Assembly: GCA_021824055.1 (NCBI GenBank)
Contig: JAKALV010000010.1
Coordinates: forward strand, 1-26,659
DNA: 26,659 nucleotides
Reading direction: 5' to 3'
Source: Acidobacteriota bacterium
GTDB lineage: Bacteria; Acidobacteriota; Vicinamibacteria; Vicinamibacterales; SCN-69-37
Shown piece after piece: positions 1 through 10,430 of the stretch. Position numbers and translations under genes: made by a program. The notes below the pieces were generated by a model. It was given only the letters and a program-made list of their open reading frames with translations. It did no database searches and was not told where the DNA came from. Position 1 is the first letter of the stretch. Each line of letters starts with the position of its first letter.

Positions 1-290
1 CCATCCGGGCTCCAGAATCCGCCCGCGCCGGTTTGTCCGGCCGCATACGACGTCAACGCGACGGGCTGACTGCGTCCATCGGCGGCCACAGCCCACACGT
101 TGTTAACGCCGCCGTCGTCGTACGTGAACCAGACGTGGCTGCCGTCCGGCGTCCACTGATGGCCGGACGGGTGCTTGATCTGCACCAGTTGATCGATGGT
201 GATCCCTGGCGCCGGCGCCTGCGCCAACGGCGTGGCGAGCGAGGTGAAGACGGCAAGGCCGAGGGCGGCGAGCAATCGGAACGTGCGCAT
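1..290 (-). CDS. S9-type peptidase or TolB-like propeller protein, N-terminal fragment
   Basis: Only the first 96 codons lie in the window; the gene runs off the left edge. The start is the ATG at 290. Translation gives a Sec signal peptide (MRTFRLLAALGLAVFTSLAT, then PLAQAPAPG), then ITIDQLVQIKHPSGHQWTPD and later FTYDDGGVNNVWAVAADG and a final WSPDG. The repeated 'xPDG...VW...' pattern is that of beta-propeller blades (PD40/WD40-like) found at the N-terminus of secreted S9 prolyl oligopeptidases and dipeptidyl-peptidase-IV-like proteins. The catalytic domain, if present, is outside the window, so a pure TolB-like propeller protein is equally possible. It follows the Asp-box protein on the same strand after 44 bp and may share its transcript. 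The ribosome binding site is weak. Confidence 0.7.
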   Translation of the reverse strand, partial: MRTFRLLAALGLAVFTSLATPLAQAPAPGITIDQLVQIKHPSGHQWTPDGSHVWFTYDDGGVNNVWAVAADGRSQPVALTSYAAGQTGAGGFWSPD

Positions 291-334
291 GGACCAGAAC
301 CTAGTCCATGTCGATGCAGGATTCAACTGGCCGG

Positions 335-3007
335 TCACCGCGTCCATCGGACGAACCGATCGAGTTTCAGCGTCGCTTCCGCCGTGTGCCCGGCGGAGAT
401 CAGCGTGACGCGATACTCGCCGGGCGCCGCCGGACGCGGGTTCGCAGCCGCGCCCGTGAGAAGATTCCAGGTAACGACGTTGAGACCGCGCACGCCCTGA
501 ACGTCGAGCGTCCGGGTCGCGGCGCCACTTGCCGCGCGAATCGACAGCGTTGCCGGACCGGCGGCGTCGAGGGTAAAGGCGATCGTCGCCGCTCCGGGCG
601 TGCCGGCCGGTTCCATCTCATCCGCGATGCGGACGAGCGCCGGATGCGGCGCGAACAGACGCGGTCCGCCCGCTGACCCTGCCGTGCCGCGCCACTGCTG
701 AATCGGCCTCGCGTCGAGCACGAACACGCCGCGCCCGTGCGTGCCGATCACGATCTCATCGTCTCGCGGATGCACGACCAGATCGTGGACGGGCGTGGTC
801 GGCAACGTCGCCGACAGCGACAGCCACGTGGCGCCGCGATCGAGCGAGACGTAGACGCCCGCGTCTGTGCCCACGTACAGGACGTCGGCGTTGCGCGGAT
901 CCTCACGAATGACGTTGACCGACTCGGCCGGAAGGTTGTGCGCGATCGACGTCCACGTGGCGCCGAAATCCGTCGAGCGGTAGAGGTAGGCCCGCGTGTC
1001 GTCCTCGCGATAGCCCGTGAACGCAACGTAGGCCGTGCCGGCGGCATACTGCGACGCGATGACCCGGCTGACCCATTTCTTCGGCAAGCGGCCGTCGATC
1101 TCCGTCCAGTGCGCGCCGACGTCTTTGGTCACATGCACCCGTCCGCCTTCGGTGCCGACATACATGAGGCCGCGCTGCAGCGGCGACTCCGCGATCATCG
1201 TGATCGTGCCGTACGGAACGGTGGCGCGATCGCCCCCGGCCGGATCGGACAGGTCGGGACTGACCGCCGTCCACGTCACGCCGCGGTCCGTGCTCTTCAC
1301 GAGCTTGTTCGCGCCGGCGTAGAGTGTCGCGGGATCGAAGACCGAAATCAGATACGGCATGTACCAGCCGATGCGCCACGGCGCCTCGCCGCGGGGCGCC
1401 CGCGGCGCGATGCGCTGCGACGACGGACTGCCGGTTTGAATCGACGGCCCCTGGGTATCCATGCGCCGGAGGTCGCCGTTCTGATGCTCGTAGTAGACAA
1501 ACCGCGGGTCGGCCGAATCCGGCAGCGTCACGAACGAATCGCCGCCGGTCCACTGGTCGAGATACACGTGCTTCCACGGCTCGTTCTCGTTGCGCGTGTC
1601 GTCCACGGTGTACGTGCTCGGCCCGTACAGCGCCGCGTCGTCCTGCGTGCCGCCGTAGATGTTGTAGGGCTCGGCCATGTCGACGGCGACGCTGTAGAAC
1701 TGCCCCACCGGAATGGTGTTCATGTGCAGCCACGACTGGCCGCGGTCGTACGACGAGAACACGCCGCCGTCGTTGCCCAGCAGCATGTGATCCGGATCGG
1801 CGGGATCGATCCAGATCTCGTGATGGTCGAGATGCATCACGAGGCCCTGGGTCTCGCGAAGGCGTCGAATCGTCTCGCCGATGCGCGCGTAGGTCTTGCC
1901 GCCGTCGGTGGAATGAAACGCGCGATTGCCGAGGATGTAGATTTCCTCGGGGTTGTCCGGAGACACGCGGACGTCGCAGAACTTCCAGCCGTAGACGCTG
2001 AAAACCGGGTAGAGATCGTCCGTGTTGGCCTTGCGCCACGTGACGCCGCGATCGTCCGAGCGGTACACCTCGCCGCCGACGTAGGCGCGGTTCGCCGGTC
2101 CACCCGTGAATGGCGCGCGATTGTCGAGAAAGACATAGACCGTCTCGGGATGCGACGGCGCGACGTCGATGTTGCTCCGGCCGATCAACCCGGCGGGCAA
2201 CCCGTTGCCGAGTTTCTGCCAGGTGGCGCCGCCATCGGTCGTGCGATACACGCCGCTCCGTGGTCCCGTCTCGATCTGCCACATCGACGCATAGAGCACG
2301 TCGTGATTCGACGGGTCCATCTCCAGATCGATGGCGCCGGTCACGTCGTCGAGAAACAGCGACTGTGTCCACGTGCGGCCGCCGTCGGTCGTCTTGAACA
2401 CGCCGCGCTCGCGGTTCGGCGTCCACCGATGGCCCATCGCCGCCACGTACACGACGTCAGGGTTCTTCGCGTCGATGAGGATCTTGCCGATGTGATGGCT
2501 GTCGGCCAGGCCCATGTTCGCCCACGTCCGGCCCGCATCGGTCGACTTGAACACGCCGGTGCCGGGAAACGCGTACCCGGCGAAACGCGGCTGCACTTCG
2601 CCGGTGCCGACCCAGACGATGTCCGGGTTCGACGGCGCGACGGCGATGTCGCCGATGGCGAACGCCGATTCGTGCTCGAAGATCGGCTTCCACGTGAGGC
2701 CGTTGTTGGTCGTCTTCCAGACGTTGCCGTCGCTCGGCCCGACGTAGATCGTGTTGCGGCTGCCCGTGGGCACCGCGATCGCTTCGATGCGCGCGGACTG
2801 ATGCGCCGGACCCAGCGCCCGCCACGGCAGGGCGGCAAACGGCGACGACGCCGCCAACTGCTGATGCGCATGCCACGCGGCCAAGCGCTCCGCGGCGGCA
2901 GTCATGCTCCCGGGCGCGGCGGTCTGTTCGAACGCGCGGGCGTCGACCCACACCAAGCCGATCGCCAGCAGGATCACGCTCGTGCGCCACCGAGGCATCA
3001 CGTCCAT
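335..3007 (-). CDS. Secreted Asp-box (BNR/VPS10-like) beta-propeller protein
   Basis: A protein of about 890 residues with a Sec signal (RTSVILLAIGLVWVDARAFE). Eleven Asp-box-like motifs of the form (S/T)xDxGxTW are visible between about residues 98 and 725, such as STDAGRTW, TTDGGRTW, STDRGVTW and SLDRGATW. These belong to sortilin/VPS10-like or sialidase-fold propellers. After the last blade comes GTHGRGVFVLD, a segment typical of this secreted family, then a C-terminal Ig-like domain (about 780-890, with PGEYRVTL) resembling FlgD/Por-type sorting or adhesion domains. I see no sialidase catalytic signature, so substrate binding or proteolysis assistance is more likely than glycosidase activity. 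The ATG at 3007 shares its A with the TGA of the S10 peptidase (TGATG); a GTG at 3010 and an ATG at 2998 are alternatives. The overlap implies translational coupling. Confidence 0.85.
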   Translation of the reverse strand: MDVMPRWRTSVILLAIGLVWVDARAFEQTAAPGSMTAAAERLAAWHAHQQLAASSPFAALPWRALGPAHQSARIEAIAVPTGSRNTIYVGPSDGNVWKTTNNGLTWKPIFEHESAFAIGDIAVAPSNPDIVWVGTGEVQPRFAGYAFPGTGVFKSTDAGRTWANMGLADSHHIGKILIDAKNPDVVYVAAMGHRWTPNRERGVFKTTDGGRTWTQSLFLDDVTGAIDLEMDPSNHDVLYASMWQIETGPRSGVYRTTDGGATWQKLGNGLPAGLIGRSNIDVAPSHPETVYVFLDNRAPFTGGPANRAYVGGEVYRSDDRGVTWRKANTDDLYPVFSVYGWKFCDVRVSPDNPEEIYILGNRAFHSTDGGKTYARIGETIRRLRETQGLVMHLDHHEIWIDPADPDHMLLGNDGGVFSSYDRGQSWLHMNTIPVGQFYSVAVDMAEPYNIYGGTQDDAALYGPSTYTVDDTRNENEPWKHVYLDQWTGGDSFVTLPDSADPRFVYYEHQNGDLRRMDTQGPSIQTGSPSSQRIAPRAPRGEAPWRIGWYMPYLISVFDPATLYAGANKLVKSTDRGVTWTAVSPDLSDPAGGDRATVPYGTITMIAESPLQRGLMYVGTEGGRVHVTKDVGAHWTEIDGRLPKKWVSRVIASQYAAGTAYVAFTGYREDDTRAYLYRSTDFGATWTSIAHNLPAESVNVIREDPRNADVLYVGTDAGVYVSLDRGATWLSLSATLPTTPVHDLVVHPRDDEIVIGTHGRGVFVLDARPIQQWRGTAGSAGGPRLFAPHPALVRIADEMEPAGTPGAATIAFTLDAAGPATLSIRAASGAATRTLDVQGVRGLNVVTWNLLTGAAANPRPAAPGEYRVTLISAGHTAEATLKLDRFVRWTR

Positions 3008-4488
3008 CACTTAATCGCGCTCTGGATGAACGTCCCCACATCCTTGTGCAGCTTCTCGCGCGATCTCTTCTCGATGTACATCATGTGGCCGGCTTCGTAG
3101 TACGCAAAGCTGATGTTCTTGCGAATCGACGGATCGAGCTGCATGTGCGAGACGGTTTGCTCGATGCCGTTGAACGGCGTCGCCACGTCGTAGTAGCCGC
3201 AGAGAACGAGCATCTTCAGCTGGCCCTGCTCGGTCATCGCGGACCGCAGGGCCTCGGCGGGAGCGCCCGGCTGCCCGCGATCCCAGGGCGACACCCGCGC
3301 GCTGAGCGTGTAGTACATGTCGGTGTTCCATTTGAGTTCGCGGCGGACGTAGTCTTGAAAGGCCGCGACGAAGCTGCCGTCGTACGAGGAAAGGCTCGAA
3401 TCGTATTCGTTGCTTTCGCCCGCGGCGTCCGCGTCGATGCCCGTGAAACGCGCGTCGATCCGGCCCACGGTCTTGCGCTCGTCGCGCAGCAATTCCTTGA
3501 ACCAGCGGCCCGGACTGATGCGCAGGTTGGTCTGCTCGATGTACTTCGGCGTGAGGCCGGTGAACCGCGCGAGGTCGGCGACGACCTTCTGATAGTCGGC
3601 CGCGGGCAGTTCATCACCTTTCTCCAGCGCCGCGGCGTACTCGCCGTGGGCGAACTGACGCGCCTGCTGCGCCAGATCGGCGATGCTCAGCTTCTGCAGA
3701 TCCGGGGCCAGCCGCTTGTGATACCAGGCCGACGCCACGAACGTCGGCAGGAAGAAGATCGTCCGGTCGTCCTGACCCCAGTTGCCGAATCCCACCGCGG
3801 ACACCAGCACGATGCCGTTCAAATAGATCTCGTGCCGATGCTGCAGCACCGAGGAGAGCTGGGCCGAACGCGTCGTGCCGTAGCTCTCGCCGATGAGAAA
3901 CTTCGGCGACGCCCATCGCTCGTTGCGGGTCAGATACTGATAGATGAAATCCGCAAAGTAGTTCGCGTCCTGGACGACGCCGTAAAACTGCGCGGTGTTC
4001 TCACCCGGCGCGGGCCGGCTGTACCCGGTCGAGATGGCATCGATGAAGACCATGTCGGTGGCATCGAGCAGCGAATCGCCATTCTCGACGACGGAATACG
4101 GCGCGGGCATGCCGGCGCCGTCGTCGGTCAGCAGCACGCGGCGCGGCCCAAGGCCCATGTGCGTGTACGACGAGGCGGATCCAGGTCCGCCGTTGTAGAC
4201 GAACGCCACCGGGCGCTTCGATCGATCCGGCACGTCGTCCTTCGTGTAGGCCACGAAGAAGAACGTCGCCTTCGGCTCGCCGTCATCCGCCTTGACGAGA
4301 TACGTCGCCGCCGTGGCGGTGTACGCGATGGCCTGGCCACCGATGCGCACGCTGCCGTGCGTGACCGAACTGCGCTCCTCGGGCGGTGCCGCGGCCCGCT
4401 GTTGTGCCGTGCCCGGCCGGTCTCCCTGCGCGTGCGCCAGTCCCACCGCGAGCGCGATGGCCGCGGCCACAACACTGATGCGTTTCAT
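3007..4488 (-). CDS. Secreted serine carboxypeptidase-like protein (peptidase family S10)
   Basis: 493 residues with signal peptide MKRISVVAAAIALAVGLAHA. The alpha/beta-hydrolase core shows the S10 hallmarks: NGGPGS at 99-104 (oxyanion region), GESYG at 200-204 with nucleophile Ser202, Asp434 in GYYDVATPF, and His468 in YEAGHMMY. All three triad residues are present, so it should be active, removing C-terminal residues from peptides outside the cytoplasm. The start at ATG 4488 has a good Shine-Dalgarno sequence (GAGGAGA, about 8 nt upstream). The 3' end overlaps the start of the Asp-box propeller gene, so the two are probably made together, and an S9-type gene follows. I infer an operon for use of extracellular peptides. 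Confidence 0.92.
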   Translation of the reverse strand: MKRISVVAAAIALAVGLAHAQGDRPGTAQQRAAAPPEERSSVTHGSVRIGGQAIAYTATAATYLVKADDGEPKATFFFVAYTKDDVPDRSKRPVAFVYNGGPGSASSYTHMGLGPRRVLLTDDGAGMPAPYSVVENGDSLLDATDMVFIDAISTGYSRPAPGENTAQFYGVVQDANYFADFIYQYLTRNERWASPKFLIGESYGTTRSAQLSSVLQHRHEIYLNGIVLVSAVGFGNWGQDDRTIFFLPTFVASAWYHKRLAPDLQKLSIADLAQQARQFAHGEYAAALEKGDELPAADYQKVVADLARFTGLTPKYIEQTNLRISPGRWFKELLRDERKTVGRIDARFTGIDADAAGESNEYDSSLSSYDGSFVAAFQDYVRRELKWNTDMYYTLSARVSPWDRGQPGAPAEALRSAMTEQGQLKMLVLCGYYDVATPFNGIEQTVSHMQLDPSIRKNISFAYYEAGHMMYIEKRSREKLHKDVGTFIQSAIK

Positions 4489-4548
4489 CGGAGTCTCTCC
4501 TCGCGACCGTCCATGTCGCTGCGGGGTTCAACCATCACGCCATGCCTG

Positions 4549-6741
<2,193 letters not shown>

Positions 6742-6766
6742 GAGTCGATCCTATCGCAATCGCCGA

Positions 6767-6781
6767 ACAAATTCTTATTGT
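6767..6781. promoter_or_regulatory. Candidate operator upstream of katG
   Basis: ACAA-ATTCTTA-TTGT, a 4-bp inverted repeat around a 7-bp AT-rich centre, sits 26-40 bp upstream of the katG ATG in otherwise very GC-rich DNA. Its size and location resemble the 15-bp sites of Fur-family peroxide sensors (PerR/FurA type), which often control katG. The inner bases do not form a full 7-1-7 palindrome, so this is only a candidate. It may instead simply be the AT-rich core of the katG promoter. Confidence 0.3.
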
Positions 6782-6885
6782 CGTCTGCCGAAGGTCAGGA
6801 CCTGTATCCGTTCGCGCACGAGGTGGGGGTATTTCGCGCCGCACGCATGGTGGCGAGACGCGCGTGATTGCCACGTCCGCGGACG

Positions 6886-7869
6886 CTATCGCACCGCCAG
6901 CATCCACGCGAGCACGACCAGACCGATCGCCGCCGCCGTCAGCACACGTTGGACGCGCGGTGCCTCAAGGCGGGCGGCCATTCGCTGGGCCAGCAGCGCG
7001 CCGATGCCCAGGCCCGCGCAGAAACCGAAGACGTGTGCCGTCACATCAACGCGTTGCGCCCCGCTGACATCTCTGAGCGTGTTGGTGACCGTGCCGGGAT
7101 CGGCCTGACGTCCGCCACTGCCGCCAAACCAGGCGAGCAGTGCGAGGCCCATGATCATCGGCGCCCAGCGCCGCATCCGGTGATAGTGCGTCCGGCCGCG
7201 GCGCATCCAGTCGCACGCCACTTGCGCGCCGAGCATTCCAAAGACACCCGTTGAAGCGCCGATCGCCAGGTGCGAAGGCGGCTGCCACCATGCGTTCACA
7301 CCGTTGCCGATACTGCCGGCGACGACGAAGGTCAGCCAGGCCGAGCCGGCGCCGGCGCTTTGTGCGAGCATCACGCCGAAGACCGCGCCAAACAGCAGAT
7401 TGCCCGACAGGTGCACCACGTCGCCGTGCAGACTGAGCGCGGTCACGACCCTCCACCATTCGCCGTTCCGGATCAGGCCGGCGTCCGCGCTGCCGGCCGA
7501 CACCCAGTCGACGCCGTAGCTCCCCTGCCGCGCGGCCGCGAATGCGATGACCATCAACGCCACGTACACGAGCGCGGCGCCAACGCCCATCGTCACCGGC
7601 GGCGACACGACGGGCCGCGGCGGCCAGCCGCGGTTCTCGCCCGTGAACCTGCGCAGTTCGTCACGCGCGCGTTCCGCGTCCTCGAGGGGGACGATCAGTT
7701 GATGCTGGTTGCCGGATGCGCCTGCCACCGGGGCGACCACCGACCGGATGCCCCTGGCCTGAAGCACGAGCGCATGCTCATCGGCGCGCGCGGCGGTTGG
7801 CCAACGGCCAACTTCCATCCACGCACGTGGAACGCTGGTCCCGTCGAGATCGTCATCCGCACCAGCCAT
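6886..7869 (-). CDS. Rhomboid-family intramembrane serine protease with N-terminal soluble domain
   Basis: 327 residues. The rhomboid core runs from about residue 93 to the C-terminus, with several hydrophobic helices. HLSGN (His153, Asn157) forms the oxyanion region of TM2. GASTG contains catalytic Ser206, and TAHVFGFCAGLGIG contains catalytic His279. All key residues are present, so it should cleave transmembrane substrates in the inner membrane. Residues about 18-75 (GRWPTAARADEHALVLQARG and following) resemble a DUF2007-type small alpha/beta domain. This domain is probably cytosolic; its role here is unknown. The ATG at 7869 lacks a clear Shine-Dalgarno sequence. It lies 90 bp downstream of the AI-2E-type permease on the same strand; the substrate is unknown. 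Confidence 0.88.
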   Translation of the reverse strand: MAGADDDLDGTSVPRAWMEVGRWPTAARADEHALVLQARGIRSVVAPVAGASGNQHQLIVPLEDAERARDELRRFTGENRGWPPRPVVSPPVTMGVGAALVYVALMVIAFAAARQGSYGVDWVSAGSADAGLIRNGEWWRVVTALSLHGDVVHLSGNLLFGAVFGVMLAQSAGAGSAWLTFVVAGSIGNGVNAWWQPPSHLAIGASTGVFGMLGAQVACDWMRRGRTHYHRMRRWAPMIMGLALLAWFGGSGGRQADPGTVTNTLRDVSGAQRVDVTAHVFGFCAGLGIGALLAQRMAARLEAPRVQRVLTAAAIGLVVLAWMLAVR

Positions 7870-7959
7870 TCGTTGAGGATAGTCGGCCTCGGGCCGTGAA
7901 GTACGTCAGCAACAACCCCGACGCGGGAACTTCAGCACTGCGCGAAACTGAGCAGCGCT

Positions 7960-9072
7960 TTAGCTGCCCGACGGCGGGCCCGATTCTTCGTCGGGCGTCA
8001 GAGTGTGCGGCGCGCCATCGGCGAGTTGATCGCGGTAGGCGATGCCGAAGATCTGCCACGACGTCACGAACAGTCCCGCCAGCACCGGCCCGATGATGAA
8101 GCCCAGCGGGCCGATCACCAGCAGGCCGCCCATCGTGGAGAAGAGAATGACCAGGTCGTGCAACTTGGTGTCGCGACCGACCAGCCGGGGCCGCAGGACG
8201 TTGTCGACCGACCCCACGATCAACGAGCAGAACAGCGCCAGCAGCACGGCTTTGCCCACCGATCCCATGGCGAACAGCACGAGGCAGGCGGGCACCCAGA
8301 TCAGCGCCGCGCCGACGATCGGGATGATCGAGAGCACGATCATCAGGACGGTCCAGAACGCCACGCTGGGAATGCCCGCGACCCAGAACGCCAGGCCATT
8401 CAGCGAGCCCTGGATCACGCCCACGACCAGGGTGCCCTTGATCGTCGCCCGCGTGATCGACATGAAGCGGCCCGTGAGCAGCGCCTTCTCGTCGGCGCGC
8501 AGCGGCAGGTGATCGAGCATGGCCGCGAGCATGCCGGGGCCGTCCATCAACAGAAAGAACATGGCGTAGAGCGCGATGAAGAAATTGGCGATGAAGGCGA
8601 CCGTGCTCAGCGTCGTGCTCGACAGCGACGACATCAGGAAGCCGCCGATCGAGTTCACGACATCACCGGCCTTGGTCAGGATCTCGGTCCGGTAGGGCTC
8701 GAGGTACCGGTCGTAGCCGGGCAGGCGCTGCAGCTGCTGATCCAGATACGTCGGCGAATGGATCGACTTGTCGACGATCGGCCGGATGCTCTCCGTAATC
8801 GACGCGGCCTGGCTGGCGACGAGGCCGCCGATGGCCAGCAGCGGCACGATGATCACCATCAGCGTCAGCAGCACGGTGACACCGGCCGCCAGCGACCTCC
8901 GGCCGCGGAGGCGCGCGAGGAGCCGCGCGTAAAACGGCCTGAGCAACCCCGCCATGACCGCCGCAACCACAATGGTCAGCAGGAACGCCCGGAGGATCAC
9001 GAGCAGCACGAGCGTCATGCCGCCCACCAGCAGCAGCAGGAACACTTTGCGGAAGGACGTGTCGGCGTTCAT
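7960..9072 (-). CDS. AI-2E family transporter (putative permease)
   Basis: 370 residues from ATG 9072 (MNADTSFRK). The reading frame continues open upstream, but that part is antisense-like to the MFS gene and has no membrane-protein character. The protein has two hydrophobic hairpins at the N-terminus (FLLLLVGGMTLVLLVILRAF and a second one), then a soluble segment of about 80 residues (SIHSPTYLDQQLQRLPGYD). A long C-terminal membrane block follows, containing IPSVAFWTVLMIVLSIIPIVG and GPLGFIIGPVLAGLF. This layout is that of the AI-2E/UPF0118 permease family. Members include the quorum signal exporter TqsA and Na+/H+ antiporters, so the name does not establish the cargo. It lies between an MFS exporter and a rhomboid protease on the same strand. 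Confidence 0.88.
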   Translation of the reverse strand: MNADTSFRKVFLLLLVGGMTLVLLVILRAFLLTIVVAAVMAGLLRPFYARLLARLRGRRSLAAGVTVLLTLMVIIVPLLAIGGLVASQAASITESIRPIVDKSIHSPTYLDQQLQRLPGYDRYLEPYRTEILTKAGDVVNSIGGFLMSSLSSTTLSTVAFIANFFIALYAMFFLLMDGPGMLAAMLDHLPLRADEKALLTGRFMSITRATIKGTLVVGVIQGSLNGLAFWVAGIPSVAFWTVLMIVLSIIPIVGAALIWVPACLVLFAMGSVGKAVLLALFCSLIVGSVDNVLRPRLVGRDTKLHDLVILFSTMGGLLVIGPLGFIIGPVLAGLFVTSWQIFGIAYRDQLADGAPHTLTPDEESGPPSGS

Positions 9073-9131
9073 CAGCAGGCGCTGATGCCAGTGTAGCGCG
9101 GTAGAAGACGTCGCGGTTCCGCCGTTCAGCG

Positions 9132-10430
9132 CTACAGCGTCTTGCGCCCGGCCTCGATTTCCGCGGCGGCGAGAATCCCGCGCTCCACGTAGATGGGTCG
9201 CACGATCCCGCGCAGATGCGGCAACCGGCGCGCGAACCAGCCGGCGACGAGCAGGCAGGCCACACCGCCTCCGAGCACGGTGACGTCCGACCCGAAGTGT
9301 TCGGCGGCGACGCCCGCGAGCAGGCTGCCGATGGGAGCGGTCCCGAGAAACGCCATCGTGTAGAAGGCCATCACGCGGCCGCGCAGCTGTTCCTGGACCA
9401 GCGTCTGCACGATCGTATTTGTCGCGGCCATCGTGATCATCATGCCGGCCCCGACGATCAGCAGCAGGACCAGCGACAGCCACAGACTCCGCGACAGCGC
9501 GAAGAGGATCAGGCCGACGCCGAACGCCGTCGCGGCGAGGGCCACGACGCGGCCGAGCCCGACCACACTCTGTCGCGAGGCCAGATAGAGCGCGCCGCCG
9601 AGCGCGCCCGCGCCGGAGGCCGCCATGAGGAAGCCCAGTGTGTGGGCGCCGCCGTGCAGCGTGACGGCGGCGATCGCCGGCATGAGCACGGAGTACGGCA
9701 TGCCGAGCAGGCTTACCAACGCCAGCAGTGTCAGCAGCGTGCGAATCGGGACGAAGCGAGCGACGTAGCGAATGCCCGTGACCAATTCCTCGCGAAGGTC
9801 CGTGGTGCGCGCGGGCCGCTCGCGCGGCGTCACGGTCATCACCAGCAGCGACGCGATCACCGCGAGGTACGAGATGGCGTCCGCCATGAAACACCAGCCT
9901 TCGCCGACGGCGGCGATCAGCAGTCCGCCGATGCTCGGGCCGATGATCCGGCTGGCATTGACCATCGTCGAGTTGAGCGCGATGGCATTGGGCAGGTGGG
10001 CGCGGTCCTCCACCATCTCGATGACGAACGCCTGACGCGCCGGCGTGTCGAAGCTGTTGATGATGCCCTGGCCGAGCTGGAGGATGAGGATCCACGTGAC
10101 GGTGATGTGATCGCTGAAGACGAGCAGCGCGAGGACGAGCGACTGCAGCATCGACAGCACCTGGGTGAAGACGAGGATGCGGTGCCGGTTCCAGCGGTCG
10201 ACGAGCACCCCGGTGAATGGCGTGAGGACCAGCGCAGGAATCTGTCCGCAGAACCCGACGAGACCGAGCAGATAGAGAGAGCCCGTGAGCCGGTACACCA
10301 GCCAGCTCGTGGCGACGCGCGTAATCCAGGTGCCGACGAGCGACACGCTCTGCCCGCCGAAGAACAGGCGGAAGTTGCGGCTGCGCAGCGCGCGCGCGAG
10401 ATGAGATCCAGAATGGGGCTTACCCGTCAA
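9132..10430 (-). CDS. MFS transporter, EntS-like drug/siderophore exporter family
   Basis: 432 residues with about 12 membrane helices. It begins with LARALRSRNFRLFFGGQSVS and contains the MFS motif-A-like loop GVLVDRWNRHRILV between TM2 and TM3, and SFDTPARQAFVIEMV typical of the EntS/YbdA (transmembrane secretion effector) subgroup. Function is likely proton-driven efflux of a small molecule; the substrate cannot be told. The only in-frame start before the conserved region is a TTG at 10430, with a weak ribosome binding site. This makes it overlap the upstream relic gene by 11 bp (10420-10430), which suggests translational coupling. The AI-2E gene follows after 59 bp. Confidence 0.87.
   Translation of the reverse strand: MTGKPHSGSHLARALRSRNFRLFFGGQSVSLVGTWITRVATSWLVYRLTGSLYLLGLVGFCGQIPALVLTPFTGVLVDRWNRHRILVFTQVLSMLQSLVLALLVFSDHITVTWILILQLGQGIINSFDTPARQAFVIEMVEDRAHLPNAIALNSTMVNASRIIGPSIGGLLIAAVGEGWCFMADAISYLAVIASLLVMTVTPRERPARTTDLREELVTGIRYVARFVPIRTLLTLLALVSLLGMPYSVLMPAIAAVTLHGGAHTLGFLMAASGAGALGGALYLASRQSVVGLGRVVALAATAFGVGLILFALSRSLWLSLVLLLIVGAGMMITMAATNTIVQTLVQEQLRGRVMAFYTMAFLGTAPIGSLLAGVAAEHFGSDVTVLGGGVACLLVAGWFARRLPHLRGIVRPIYVERGILAAAEIEAGRKTL

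Noticed and set aside
737..3100. Long open frame on the plus strand opposite the Asp-box protein gene (also 3046-5181 and 15573-18248 plus)
   Set aside because: Arg/His/Val/Ala-rich translations with no domain, antisense to well-supported genes; they are by-products of high GC content and codon bias.
9073..10095. In-frame upstream extension of the AI-2E permease frame
   Set aside because: The extension overlaps the MFS transporter gene and translates to Arg/His-rich sequence without helices; the conserved protein begins at ATG 9072.
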